A stretch of 10,940 nucleotides of DNA from Rhypophila decipiens (Eukaryota; Ascomycota; Sordariomycetes; Sordariales; Naviculisporaceae): assembly GCA_033297075.1 (NCBI GenBank), contig MU858434.1:1-10940 (forward strand), written 5' to 3'. Position 1 is the stretch's first letter. Each line of letters starts with the position of its first letter. Of this stretch, positions 1 through 7,759 are shown piece after piece. The notes under the pieces are model-generated. The model was not told the DNA's origin. It made no database searches and worked only from the letters and a program-made list of their open reading frames with translations. The position numbers and the translations under genes were made by a program.

Positions 1-44
1 CAAGTCGGCGTTCGACTTGAAATTCTACATCCTTTTGAAGAAAG

Positions 45-120
45 GGGGTCCGTAGCCTAGTGGTAGGGTTCTAGACTAGTGGATTCGTCACAGCATGGCG
101 CCGGTTGCAGTGTCGCATCT
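45..120 (+). repeat. tRNA-like segment, possible SINE head or tRNA relic
   Basis: The stretch TAGCCTAGTGG (53-63) matches the RNA polymerase III A-box pattern TRGCNNAGYNGG. A poor B-box-like string, GGTTGCAGTGTC, lies near 106-117, roughly 50 nt later, which is a spacing close to that of a long-variable-arm tRNA. No complementary acceptor stem closes around the segment, so it is not an intact tRNA. A tRNA-derived SINE head or a decayed tRNA would both fit, as would chance. No poly-A tail or target-site duplication was seen. Confidence 0.25.
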
Positions 121-776
121 AGTCAGTGCCTAGGGCAATACAACAGAGTTGTTAGGTTTGTGGTCTTACCAAAAGGGGCAATTGCTGGATCGCAATGACA
201 GTTGCATACTTTCGAAAGGAGAACAAGGCTCCCCCGACTGGCGGCCTGAGCCCCCGCCTGGAATGCAGAAATTTATATGATTCCATCTTTGGTATATTCG
301 GCAGCTCACGGAGAACGAATATTGGAATGATGAAAATGATAAAGTTGAGGTTCAAGTTTTGAACCCTCGCCTCTTCGGGTAGGTCGCTCTCAGCACATGT
401 GCCTGGGCGACCCACAACCCCGTCAAAGTGGAGGGTGTAGTATATAAAGGAGGGTTCGACTATCAAGAATACCGGTAGATCCAATGTATTAAGCTTCGTT
501 CTGTGTGACCAAGTACAGACGGTGACATCGAAATAGCCGGGAGGATAGTTATTCTGGATTTAACTTCTCCAAAGGGGACAACAACCGTAGTAGGACGAGA
601 AATCCCTGTCCAGGTTTGACCAAAGAGAACATAGGACAGTATCTGTTTGAGACGGGATTTGGACACGACCAACCAATAGTCGCGAAGGGTATATGTATAA
701 TCGCTGAACGTCGAGCTTGGTGCCATCATGATTGGTGGTAAAGGGATGTGTCCGGGTTATCTCGGTCGTGGGTTCC
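121..776. other. Stretch without a recognised gene
   Basis: Two minus-strand open frames (152-484 and 463-729) show no recognised family. A short imperfect hairpin (GGTTCAA, GTT, then TTGAACC, 349-365) and a plus-strand TATATAAAG near 441-449 are present, but no downstream plus-strand gene fits that TATA-like element. Confidence 0.4.
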
Positions 777-1077
777 CTAGTTCGCCTCGGTTTGAATCGA
801 GATCTTGAAGACGTCGCGTCTGAGCTGTAATGTCCGTCTCAGGTCAGTATCCGGGCTTTTATCGGTTGGGGTCTTGGTGTCAACCTAGTCAACGTACCTC
901 GACTGAATAGCGGCCGGCGTAGTGAGCGTCAAGATGGTTCTTCAATGTGGCTGAGCTGACCCACGACGAGGTCGTGAAAGCCGTGCGGCTCCCGTCTTCT
1001 GCCGTGATCCAATGTACACCGCGAAGCGCTGGCTGGACTAGTGTGTCTCTGTTTTGTGTCGCTTTTAGTGTTGGCAT
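777..1077 (-). CDS. Small protein of about 75 residues, two exons, relative of the gene at 4891-5243
   Basis: Function not recognised. Exon 1 runs 1077-898, then a 73-nt intron (897-825) with donor GTACGT, branch-like TACTGAC and acceptor TTACAG, then exon 2 824-777 ending in TAG. The spliced product is about 75 residues. Residues about 45-71 (TLKNHLDAHYAGRYSVE joined to LRRDVFKISI) align with LKAYMDATYGEQNWMVE joined to IKSNNRWMISL in the gene at 4891-5243, and the intron falls at the same phase-0 point after VE. The second gene carries a further exon that this copy lacks because of its earlier stop. The first 40 residues have no counterpart, so the start at 1077 is the weakest part of the model; a missed 5' exon is possible. 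No signal peptide or membrane segment is seen. A TATATAAG on the minus strand at 1204-1211 would suit as its promoter. Confidence 0.55.
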
Positions 1078-1203
1078 GACTGATCAATTTCTGAGGCACT
1101 GAAGTGCAGACGGAGGGTCACGCCAAGCGAACTGAGTGGCAAATTGTTGGGCCCCTGCTTTAGCTGACACATATGATCAAGATGGCACGGTATCGTGAAA
1201 GAT

Positions 1204-1211
1204 CTTATATA
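1204..1211 (-). promoter_or_regulatory. Possible TATA box for the small gene at 777-1077
   Basis: Read on the minus strand this is TATATAAG, about 127 bp upstream of the proposed ATG at 1077. The position is reasonable for a fungal promoter, but no transcript evidence is available. Confidence 0.3.
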
Positions 1212-1416
1212 ATGAACCGGACTTCCTTCAGAGGGGTTGACGCTTTTTGCCAGGGCGTCCGCTGTGTGCCTTGACCAGTTGAAAGCATGACGAATAAAGA
1301 TAAGGAACGCGCAAGTTTCAATTCGCCGCCCTCGGTCAGTACGGTCAGGTGTTCGGCGCCTGGAGATGCGGGCTGGCGGAGCTGAGGCCACAAGGGCGCG
1401 TATTTAGCGACTCACC

Positions 1417-1435
1417 ACTCGCCGAGCTGGCGAGT
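1417..1435. repeat. Inverted repeat, 7-bp arms
   Basis: ACTCGCC, a 5-nt spacer, then GGCGAGT: perfect arms. Six bases further on lies a second perfect 7-bp inverted repeat (1442-1461). Function unknown; it could be a regulatory-protein site, or chance. Confidence 0.4.
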
Positions 1436-1441
1436 CTGATT

Positions 1442-1461
1442 CGGAATGGGCCGATTCCGAC
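1442..1461. repeat. Inverted repeat, 7-bp arms
   Basis: TCGGAAT, spacer GGGCCG, then ATTCCGA: perfect arms. The triplet CGG in the arms is a core often bound by fungal zinc-cluster factors, but the spacing rule for any factor is unknown here, so a regulatory role is only inferred. Confidence 0.4.
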
Positions 1462-2349
1462 ATTGTGCATTTTCAGCTCTTGTTGTTTTGGGCAATGTAA
1501 GTGGGTACATGCCCTCTCATTGGCGCCCTTGCCCTTGCGTAAAGCCTGCTGGTGCGCCCGTCAACCTGCTTGTGTGGCTAGGACAAGAAACGGGCAAGAC
1601 GGAATTTGCGTTTTAGTGCAGGCGTAGTATTTATGCTTCTTTGCACCCTTGTGAACATCGGACAAGCTGGCATGGGATAGTGCCACCTAGCGGTTCCTTT
1701 GAGTGATGTATATAGTTATTCTCCTCTCCTTCTTTCCTTCTTCTTGTCTACGACATTACGATGTTCCTTTACTTGGATATCTCAGGGGTCAAAAGCGCGT
1801 GAGGTCTTTAGGACGGAGCGGTATGTGGCTGATGCAGGGCATATGGCATCCTTTGACCCTTATTTCCTATGTTAGCCTCGCCAACCTGAGAATGGGGGAT
1901 GCCACACACAAGGTTTCTAGGCAACCTTCAGGTCGGATACCATCCCACCACCATCAGATTTACACCTTTTTTCCTATTTGGGCGAGAGCTTTGCCGCACC
2001 CTCACCGGTTTTTCACCGCGCACATAGCCACGCCCACATCCAGAGATGGAGGTTTGGAGAAAGACTGCCATTCATTATGCCTTATGAATAGTTGCGGTTT
2101 AAAACTAAACGAGAGCCTTGCTCTCTTCCACCAGCGCTTAGCAAGTAAGGTATACACGTCTCAGGACACTCCCGGGTTAAAGATGTGGCAGGCCCAGGGA
2201 GGACTGGCTGTAAATTGGTTGTAGCGACCTTAAAATGTGTTAAACGTACGAATAATCGAATATACAAATATTGCTCGGTTGCACCCGCCTTTTATGAAGA
2301 GGTTTTCTTCCCACTTCCGCTCCTGACCATAACTTATCAAATTGCCCCC

Positions 2350-2415
2350 ATGTTTCGTCACCAATCCTCACACGTATACCATTCACTGCATCATCATGGT
2401 GATGACCTCGGATAG
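2350..2415 (+). promoter_or_regulatory. Upstream ORF overlapping the kinase start
   Basis: An ATG at 2350 opens a 21-codon frame ending at TAG 2413-2415. It is out of frame with the kinase and runs across both candidate kinase start codons (2396 and 2402). If the transcript begins upstream of 2350, ribosomes would have to scan past this ATG or reinitiate, which would lower kinase translation. The transcription start is unknown. Confidence 0.3.
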
Positions 2416-4603
2416 CTCACCACTGCCGCCACCCGGCCGGCCTTCGAGGTATGGTCTCGAGGGTGCCATCGTCGAAATAGTCAAAGACAGGGGAGAGCAG
2501 CACTTTCGGATCGACATTGGCACGCGGGCCGGCTCCCAGGCCGATCATGCCCCGGAATCGGAGACGCTTTCTTTGGGAGAGTTGACCGACCAGCTAATTC
2601 TCGCCAGGAAGACCTCTGTCTACCATAAGAGAGCTTTCATCCCTCGCCAAAAGTTCTATAAGCTTATGAGTCTTCCCCAGGTTCGCAGAATCATAAATGA
2701 GCTTGGATGCTTTGAAGACGCCGAAGAATCAGCACATCGAATATGCTTTGGACGACAGCATGATCCACCTTGCCTCAAACTCTTGGCTTCCCTCGTCGGG
2801 ATCAAGTCGCAACGTTTGATCAAATGCGCCATGGACGACAAGATGGGCGACGATTGCCTCCCGCTCGAGTCTGCACCCGGTGATCTCCCCGATCGTATTA
2901 CCTGCCAGGTCAAAGGCCATGACCATTCCCGATTCGACAAGCAGCTAGATTTGACCGACCGGGGTGCGTTGATCACCTATACGTACCACCTCACGGCTGT
3001 ATACCTGAAGCAACTTCCCGATAGGCACTTTCACTATGTGCTAGATTCTGCCGATCATCTTCCCATGCAGACTCTTGGGCACGTTCTCGAAAACCTGCAG
3101 ACAAACGAAGTCGTGGTGTCGGAAGAGGCCCCCACCGACACAGGCCAATACCAGACCTTGGGTGGCTTCGGCCAGGTTTTCAAGGTCGAGATTGATCCTT
3201 GCCACTTCAACTTTATCAGCAATGTTGACCCAATCAGTGGCGGTGAAGGGGTAAGTTTATCTTTCTACGCCGAAACCCAAGCACTGGCAATGGACGCACG
3301 TGCTGACATGAATAATATTCGTGACCACAGAGTCCCCGAAGGTGCTTCGCGCTCAAAAAGCTCAACGATACCAGATCCAGCGTCTTTGAAGAGGAGCTCA
3401 AGTCGCTCCTGTACTGCCTTCACCACAAGTTCGTCGACGAGAATCTTCTTGATGAGGGCCAGAAGCACATGGCTCATGTTCGCGCATCGTTCGAAATCCG
3501 GAACAAGACAAATCGCACAACCAACTACTACTTCATTTTTGACTGGCAGGAAGGCAATCTGTCCCAGTTCTGGACCAAGGAAAATCATCTAAGAGACGAC
3601 GAGGATTACCCCAAGTGCATGGCCGAGCAAATCTTTGGACTTGCTGCAGCTCTGCAACTTGTTCACAACGACCGGCGCACTCCCCAGCGGATTACGCCTC
3701 CCAGCCAGCCTCCAAGGCAGACTCTGTACGGCCGGCACGGGGATCTCAGTCCGTCTAATATTCTCTACTCGAAAAAAGATGGGAAAGTTTCGCTGAAACT
3801 GGCCGATTTCGGACTGGCCCAGCTTCACAGCCGCGACTCTCGGACATTTGGGAATTCGAAAAAGCCGGGCCGTACTGAAACGTACAAAGGCCCCGAGTTC
3901 GAGATCAAGAATGGTGAGATCTCCCGGGCAACCGATATGTTCAGCTTCGGCTGTGTCCTTCTGGAGTACATCACCTGGTACCTCCTCGGACCCGGTGCCG
4001 TAACAAAGTTTTCAGACGCAAGATTGGAACCAGAGGTCCACAGGGGCCAAACATTCAAGACTGACGTCTACTGGATCCTCCCCTCGACGACATCGCAGAT
4101 TGACGAGGTAAAACTCAAGCCACAGGTTTATAAGCACATCGAAAAGCTCAAGGCAGACCGGAGGTGCAGCTGGTTTCTTTGCCAGACGCTAGATCTGATC
4201 GTGGACCGGATGATCAACCCCAACCCCAGCAAGCGCATACCATCGTGGCAGCTGACTAAGGAGTTGGACAACTTCCGAAAAAGCTGCCATGTTGACCGCG
4301 ACTACTACGCAAAGTGCTGGAGGTCTAGTGAGTCAAACTTGACAGATCATTGTTTCACACGGAAGCTAATTTTGCAGTCCCACAGAAGAGCACGTGGAAG
4401 AGGGACCACGGAGACCTTTGAAGCCTCGGAGAGGAAACTCCAACCCAGTTGCTTCAGCCTTTTCCCGGCCACTCAAGCGTGTTTGCACAATTCCGCCAGC
4501 ACAGCTGCCAGTATGGATGCTCGCAGAGCCGTCGCTGGCCTCTGCACCAGTTCAACAAGAGGTCGAGGCGTTTACAGGAATATCATCATGGCTGCGCAAT
4601 TGA
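2396..4603 (+). CDS. Protein kinase, fungal HGD-type, about 689 residues
   Basis: Likely a Ser/Thr protein kinase that transfers phosphate from ATP; substrate unknown. Exons: 2396-3250, 3331-4327 and 4386-4603. Intron 1 (80 nt) has donor GTAAGT. Intron 2 (58 nt) has donor GTGAGT, branch GCTAAT and acceptor CACAG; the nearer acceptor at 4377 would instead give a 14-residue tail ending in TGA. Start at ATG 2396; ATG 2402 is in the same frame. Residues 1-245 are a helical-looking region of the sort that precedes the kinase in many fungal accessory kinases. The kinase domain follows: glycine loop GGFGQV (256-261), ATP lysine in CFALKKL (K294), catalytic loop HGDLSPSN (D423, N428) with Gly replacing the Arg of HRD, DFG (444-446), and GPE in place of APE (472-474), then TDMFSFGCVLLEY. 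All catalytic residues seem present. The last 70 residues are basic and proline-containing. No membrane segment is seen. It converges on the small gene at 4891-5243. Confidence 0.9.
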
Positions 4604-4890
4604 AGCGACAAAGTCCACAACTTAAAGCCATCTGATCCCAGTGCACCACTCTGGGGAAGAAGATCCTAAATCTAGGTTTGACCCGAATTCGGAGGTCGAG
4701 GCGTAATGGTGCTGTTTTCTCTTTTATCGCTGTACAAACTCATCATGTATGTCTTTCTGGTCGTGGATTAGAGCAGGGTTTCCCCGTTTCTCATGTCAAT
4801 CTCTTGTTATTATACCCCATAGCTGATACCAAACAACTTTCTCATTCAAAACAACTCTGCTCTCTATTTCACTTGCATCCTTCCTGCCTA
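4604..4890. other. Convergent 3' region between kinase and small gene
   Basis: Shared 3' flank of two converging genes. No recognisable gene lies here. Both transcripts' 3' UTRs must end within these 287 bp or overlap. Confidence 0.6.
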
Positions 4891-5243
4891 CTACCTCGGA
4901 TGATGATAACTATCATTTTGATCGTAATGTACCCGGATCTTACTCTCAATGTCTTCCATCTCGCCCTACAATCAACCACACGTTTCGATTAGCTTTCTCT
5001 ATCACGGACACGAGTAACACCCCACTTACCTCCTGCCACGGTCTTGTAAGCGATATCATCCAGCGGTTGTTGGACTTGATCTGAAAAGTGTGATATCTGG
5101 TCAGCAATCTTGAAGTGAAGGGTGTTGGGAAGAGAACTCACCTCAACCATCCAGTTCTGCTCGCCGTAGGTCGCGTCCATATAGGCCTTCAACTGGTCCG
5201 GCTCGTTGTACTTTTGCTTCATGACTTTTTTGTGCCACGCCAT
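4891..5243 (-). CDS. Small conserved-looking protein, 75 residues, three exons
   Basis: Function not recognised. Exons: 5243-5142 (34 codons), 5080-5030 (17 codons) and 4965-4891 (24 codons plus TAG). Intron 1 (61 nt) has donor GTGAGT and acceptor TTTTCAG. Intron 2 (64 nt) has donor GTAAGT, branch GCTAAT and acceptor TTGTAG. Both are phase 0, and the three exons join without any stop, which strongly supports the model. The product contains LKAYMDATYGEQNWMVE, then IKSNNRWMISLTRPWQE, then an acidic GEMEDIESKI helix. This reads as an alpha/beta mini-domain: helix, strand VEI, strand WMISL, then helix. No signal peptide or membrane segment is seen. Basic N-terminus (MAWHKKVMKQK). It matches the gene at 777-1077 over about 27 residues with a shared first intron. 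A strongly pyrimidine-rich tract lies 100-160 bp upstream. Confidence 0.8.
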
Positions 5244-5340
5244 GATTGCCGAACTCTCAGTCCCGCGGGTTTGCTGACGAGAGACTCTGGACTACGTCTT
5301 GGATGAAACTAGTTGAATACGCAATTCAGGGTCGGACATT

Positions 5341-5400
5341 TCAAGAAGTCAAGAAAAATGAACAAGGAAAAAAAGGAAGACGAGAGTGGAAAAAAAAAGC
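5341..5400 (-). promoter_or_regulatory. Pyrimidine-rich promoter tract of the small gene
   Basis: On the minus strand this is a run of T and CT blocks (for example TTTTTTTTCC and CTTCCTTTTTTTCC) starting about 100 bp before the ATG at 5243. Such tracts commonly sit just upstream of transcription starts in filamentous fungi. No TATA box is evident nearby. Confidence 0.45.
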
Positions 5401-5778
5401 CGAAACCCAACGGCCCAACCTAACCCAGTTGCCACTCTCATCGGCTGACGAATACTATTAGTCGCCCCGTTCTTCCTGATCCGAGATTCGTGGACGGTGG
5501 TGGATCGATGCACGACATGATGGAAGAAACAAAACCCGGCCATCGATATTTTTTCCCCAGTGGACTGGATGCAATCGAGATGCAACACGGTATCGTCTGA
5601 CACAGCACCCCTCTAAAATGCTGCCCGAAAGCCACCACAAACCGGCAACTAGCCAATAGGAGGAATCGGAATCCCGCACAATCTCTCTGTCCAACAGGCG
5701 TCTGCAGGGCGTAAGTCTCATCCAACCCCCCGTCTTTGGGTTGGCGCGCTCGGCAGTGCCACCGCCCGTCCCGTCATC

Positions 5779-5785
5779 TATAAAG
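5779..5785 (+). promoter_or_regulatory. Possible TATA box toward the CorA-like gene
   Basis: TATAAAG on the plus strand in the divergent region, about 200 bp before the ATG at 5985 and just ahead of the palindrome at 5801. A second candidate, TATAAAAG, lies at 6135-6142; which one is used depends on the unresolved 5' end of the gene. Confidence 0.25.
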
Positions 5786-5800
5786 TTGGCCATAGCCCCA

Positions 5801-5817
5801 GGGACTTGACAAGTCCC
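5801..5817. repeat. 17-bp perfect palindrome, possible operator
   Basis: GGGACTTG, central A, CAAGTCCC: two perfect 8-bp arms around one base. It lies in the region between the divergent small gene (minus) and CorA-like gene (plus), 16 bp after a TATA-like element, so it could be a dimeric transcription-factor site serving either gene. An inverted repeat of this size can also occur by chance in 11 kb. Confidence 0.4.
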
Positions 5818-5984
5818 GATTTGTCTTTGGGTTTCTGATCTTGCGTTCTCACCTGCATTTGCACAGCCACCCATCATATGCCGGGCCCGACGTGACCTTA
5901 TTTTGATATACTAATCCATTCAATCGATAACTGCCACGCTGCTATCACGAGTTGTGAAAAGGAAAAAGGAAATAACATAACGAA

Positions 5985-6603
5985 ATGGATTGGTCTGCAC
6001 ATACAAGAGACATGTCAGCCTACGACCTCGGTACGTTCAAGTATGCCGAAAGCATGGCGGTGGCAATACGAAAATACGGGGGTAAGGTGTGCAATACCTG
6101 CCCATATATCTTTCCTAGCACAAATTATTGATGATATAAAAGGACATGGCAGTCGACAGGTTAATGGGCAAGGATGCATGGGATGTATGGTTCAGCTCGG
6201 TACGATTACCATTCCTTGAACACTCCTAAAGCACCAATACTAACAGGACGTGGATCCTACTTGATAGGTGCAAGAGGAGAAAGACAGAGGAGAGGAAGCT
6301 ACTAGTTACATCATGTAGGTCATCCGAAACGTAAAGGACTGAAGGAAAACCCGGCTGATAGTTGAGGACCAGAATATGCAGTCGAGCCCCTGAGGTATTT
6401 CCAGGTCAGCCTTCACCTGTTTCGTACCTACCACTTTCATCGGGGACCTGGAAAAGGCTGGTGGCCTCACTACACGTTCACCGCAGTATAACGCGGTCCA
6501 TTGCGAGGCGGGTCGCCATTTTCTCGACCTTCCGCCGTCAGGTGCAAGATGGACCCTCCACACCGCAGTTGGAGATAAGTATGGACTGGCTTGCTTGACA
6601 CAG
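5985..6603 (+). other. Unresolved 5' region of the CorA-like gene
   Basis: Probably holds the N-terminal exons, but I could not build a consistent model. An ATG at 5985 opens a 47-codon frame (MDWSAHTRDMSAYDLG...) that looks protein-like and contains two GT donors (GTACGT near 6030, GTAAGG near 6080). A second coding-looking frame spans 6366-6488 (contains LRYFQVSLHLFRTYHF and GWWPHYTF) and ends in TAA. The adjacent frame stays open from 6484 to about 6541 (YNAVHCEAGRHFLDLPPSG). A GT at 6542 paired with ACACAG ending at 6603 would join the last segment in phase to the next exon, though the donor GTGCAA is weak. The step between the 6366 and 6484 frames has no clean splice solution. Confidence 0.35.
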
Positions 6604-7661
6604 GCATCAACAAGGATGAAAAGGCTAACTCGAACCCAGCTTATAGCGCCCGCACGTCAGCGGCCTTCCCGGACGACGTAGCCCTCTCCAGCGCATATCT
6701 CCCAGACAGCAAAACAAGCTTCTCGGTTTTCTACGGGTGCAGCCCCGACCAAATGGCCGACATCGAGACGAGTCTGCGCTCAACAGGGGGAATAGTAGAC
6801 CATCCTCTCCTCTGCATGGGAATACTCGGGGAGCTCGAGCGCAAACGGCTCGTCGACCTCGCTGAGGATCTAATCGACAAATTCACCGTCGATTCTGACT
6901 TCTTAGAGAACAAACATTGGGACCTGAACACAGTCAAGATGCGCGAGTCCCTCGCCATATGCCTGCGTAGCCGTACACTACTAGACCAGATTCGTTCATT
7001 CAAGCGGCAACTTAACAAAGTGCTCAAGGAGTTTGATCGCCTCAGACAAGAGGAATCACAGTCGGCTGATATGTTCGAGACTGGATTGATAATCCAGCAG
7101 CGGATCCACGACGTATTGGACGAGTATGATGATAAGATTGACGAGTGCAGCATGATGGCTGAGAACCTGTCGTTGGCTATGCAGACTGTGAGTATTGTGT
7201 CTCAAACTCCAAGAGCCAAACCCAAACAGTGACTTACCATGACCGTGCAGGGATGGAGCCAAATAACCCGCGAGGATTCCATCGTCAATACACGCATCGC
7301 CAAGGCCAACACGACGATTGCTCTCGAGTCCCAGATTGAAAACGCCCAGATGAGATCGATCGCGGTATTGGGCATGATATACCTCCCTCTATCCTGCGTT
7401 GGCGTACGTCTCTTGGCCTTCTCTTGTACTCTCGGCACTGCTGACACAACCTGACAGTCTATATTCTCGACAACCATCTTCAACTGGCGCCCGGTGGAGG
7501 GTGAGCCGGTCATATCCAATTACATATGGATACTAGTCGCCATCTCGGCCGGGCTGACTGCGCTGACCATCCTGGCCTGGCACCTGACCACGAGCCGCGA
7601 GAAGATCAAGCAGAGCAAACGGAGCAAGAGTTTTGACATTGAGCTTGACCGCATTGCATAA
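6604..7661 (+). CDS. CorA-like membrane protein, C-terminal exons (5' end unresolved)
   Basis: Fungal CorA-like transporter-domain protein; an ion-transport role is not proven for this group. Supported exons: about 6604-7187, 7251-7403 and 7458-7661 (TAA). Introns of 63 nt (GTGAGT...GTGCAG) and 54 nt (GTACGT...CTGACAG) are both phase 0. The first exon codes for a long helical stalk with HPLLCMGILGELERKR and RSRTLLDQIRSFKRQL, then DVLDEYDDKIDE and ENLSLAMQT, as in the CorA cytoplasmic helix bundle. Two C-terminal membrane segments follow: one around MRSIAVLGMIYLPLS into IFSTTIFNW, and one in YIWILVAISAGLTALTILAW (from 7521). The GMN signature of bacterial CorA is absent, as is usual for this fungal group. 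The tail is basic (REKIKQSKRSK). The start shown is the earliest position compatible with the frame. It converges on the AAA+ gene, 98 bp between stops. Confidence 0.8.
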
Positions 7662-7759
7662 CATGCATTGGAGTGTATCAAACACTGAAACATAATGATT
7701 AGCACATATATAGTTGTAGCCTTTTCCATTTATAGCAAGGCTTTCCATGACTTCAAGCT
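7662..7759. other. Tight convergent junction
   Basis: Only 98 bp separate the stop codons of the CorA-like gene and the AAA+ gene, so their 3' UTRs almost certainly overlap. It is AT-rich with no obvious terminator structure. Confidence 0.6.

Larger units (their letters stand above)
1078..2349. other. Gene-poor stretch
   Basis: No recognisable gene. Several open frames cross it, the longest on the plus strand at 1706-2224 (about 172 codons), but none resembles a known family or shows a convincing exon structure. The stretch contains two adjacent inverted repeats (1417-1461) and a pyrimidine-rich plus-strand tract at about 1720-1750 of the kind seen in fungal promoters. Its right end is presumably the kinase promoter and leader. 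Confidence 0.5.

Noticed and set aside
463..729. Minus-strand open frame of 88 codons
   Set aside because: No recognisable family, and no splice link to the small gene just upstream, whose stop is at 777.
1706..2224. Plus-strand open frame of about 172 codons with a hydrophobic start (MYIVILLSFF)
   Set aside because: The start looks signal-peptide-like, but the rest has no family resemblance, odd His/Pro/Cys composition and no splice support; the 5' part lies in a pyrimidine-rich promoter-like tract.
3265..3588. Minus-strand open frame of 107 codons
   Set aside because: Antisense shadow of the kinase exon 2.
5458..5877. Minus-strand open frame of 139 codons upstream of the small gene
   Set aside because: Lies in the promoter/leader region of the gene at 4891-5243, has no recognised domain, and covers the palindrome; length alone is not convincing.
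6731..7153. Minus-strand open frame of 140 codons
   Set aside because: Antisense shadow of the CorA-like coding exon, rich in Ser/Arg as such shadows often are.
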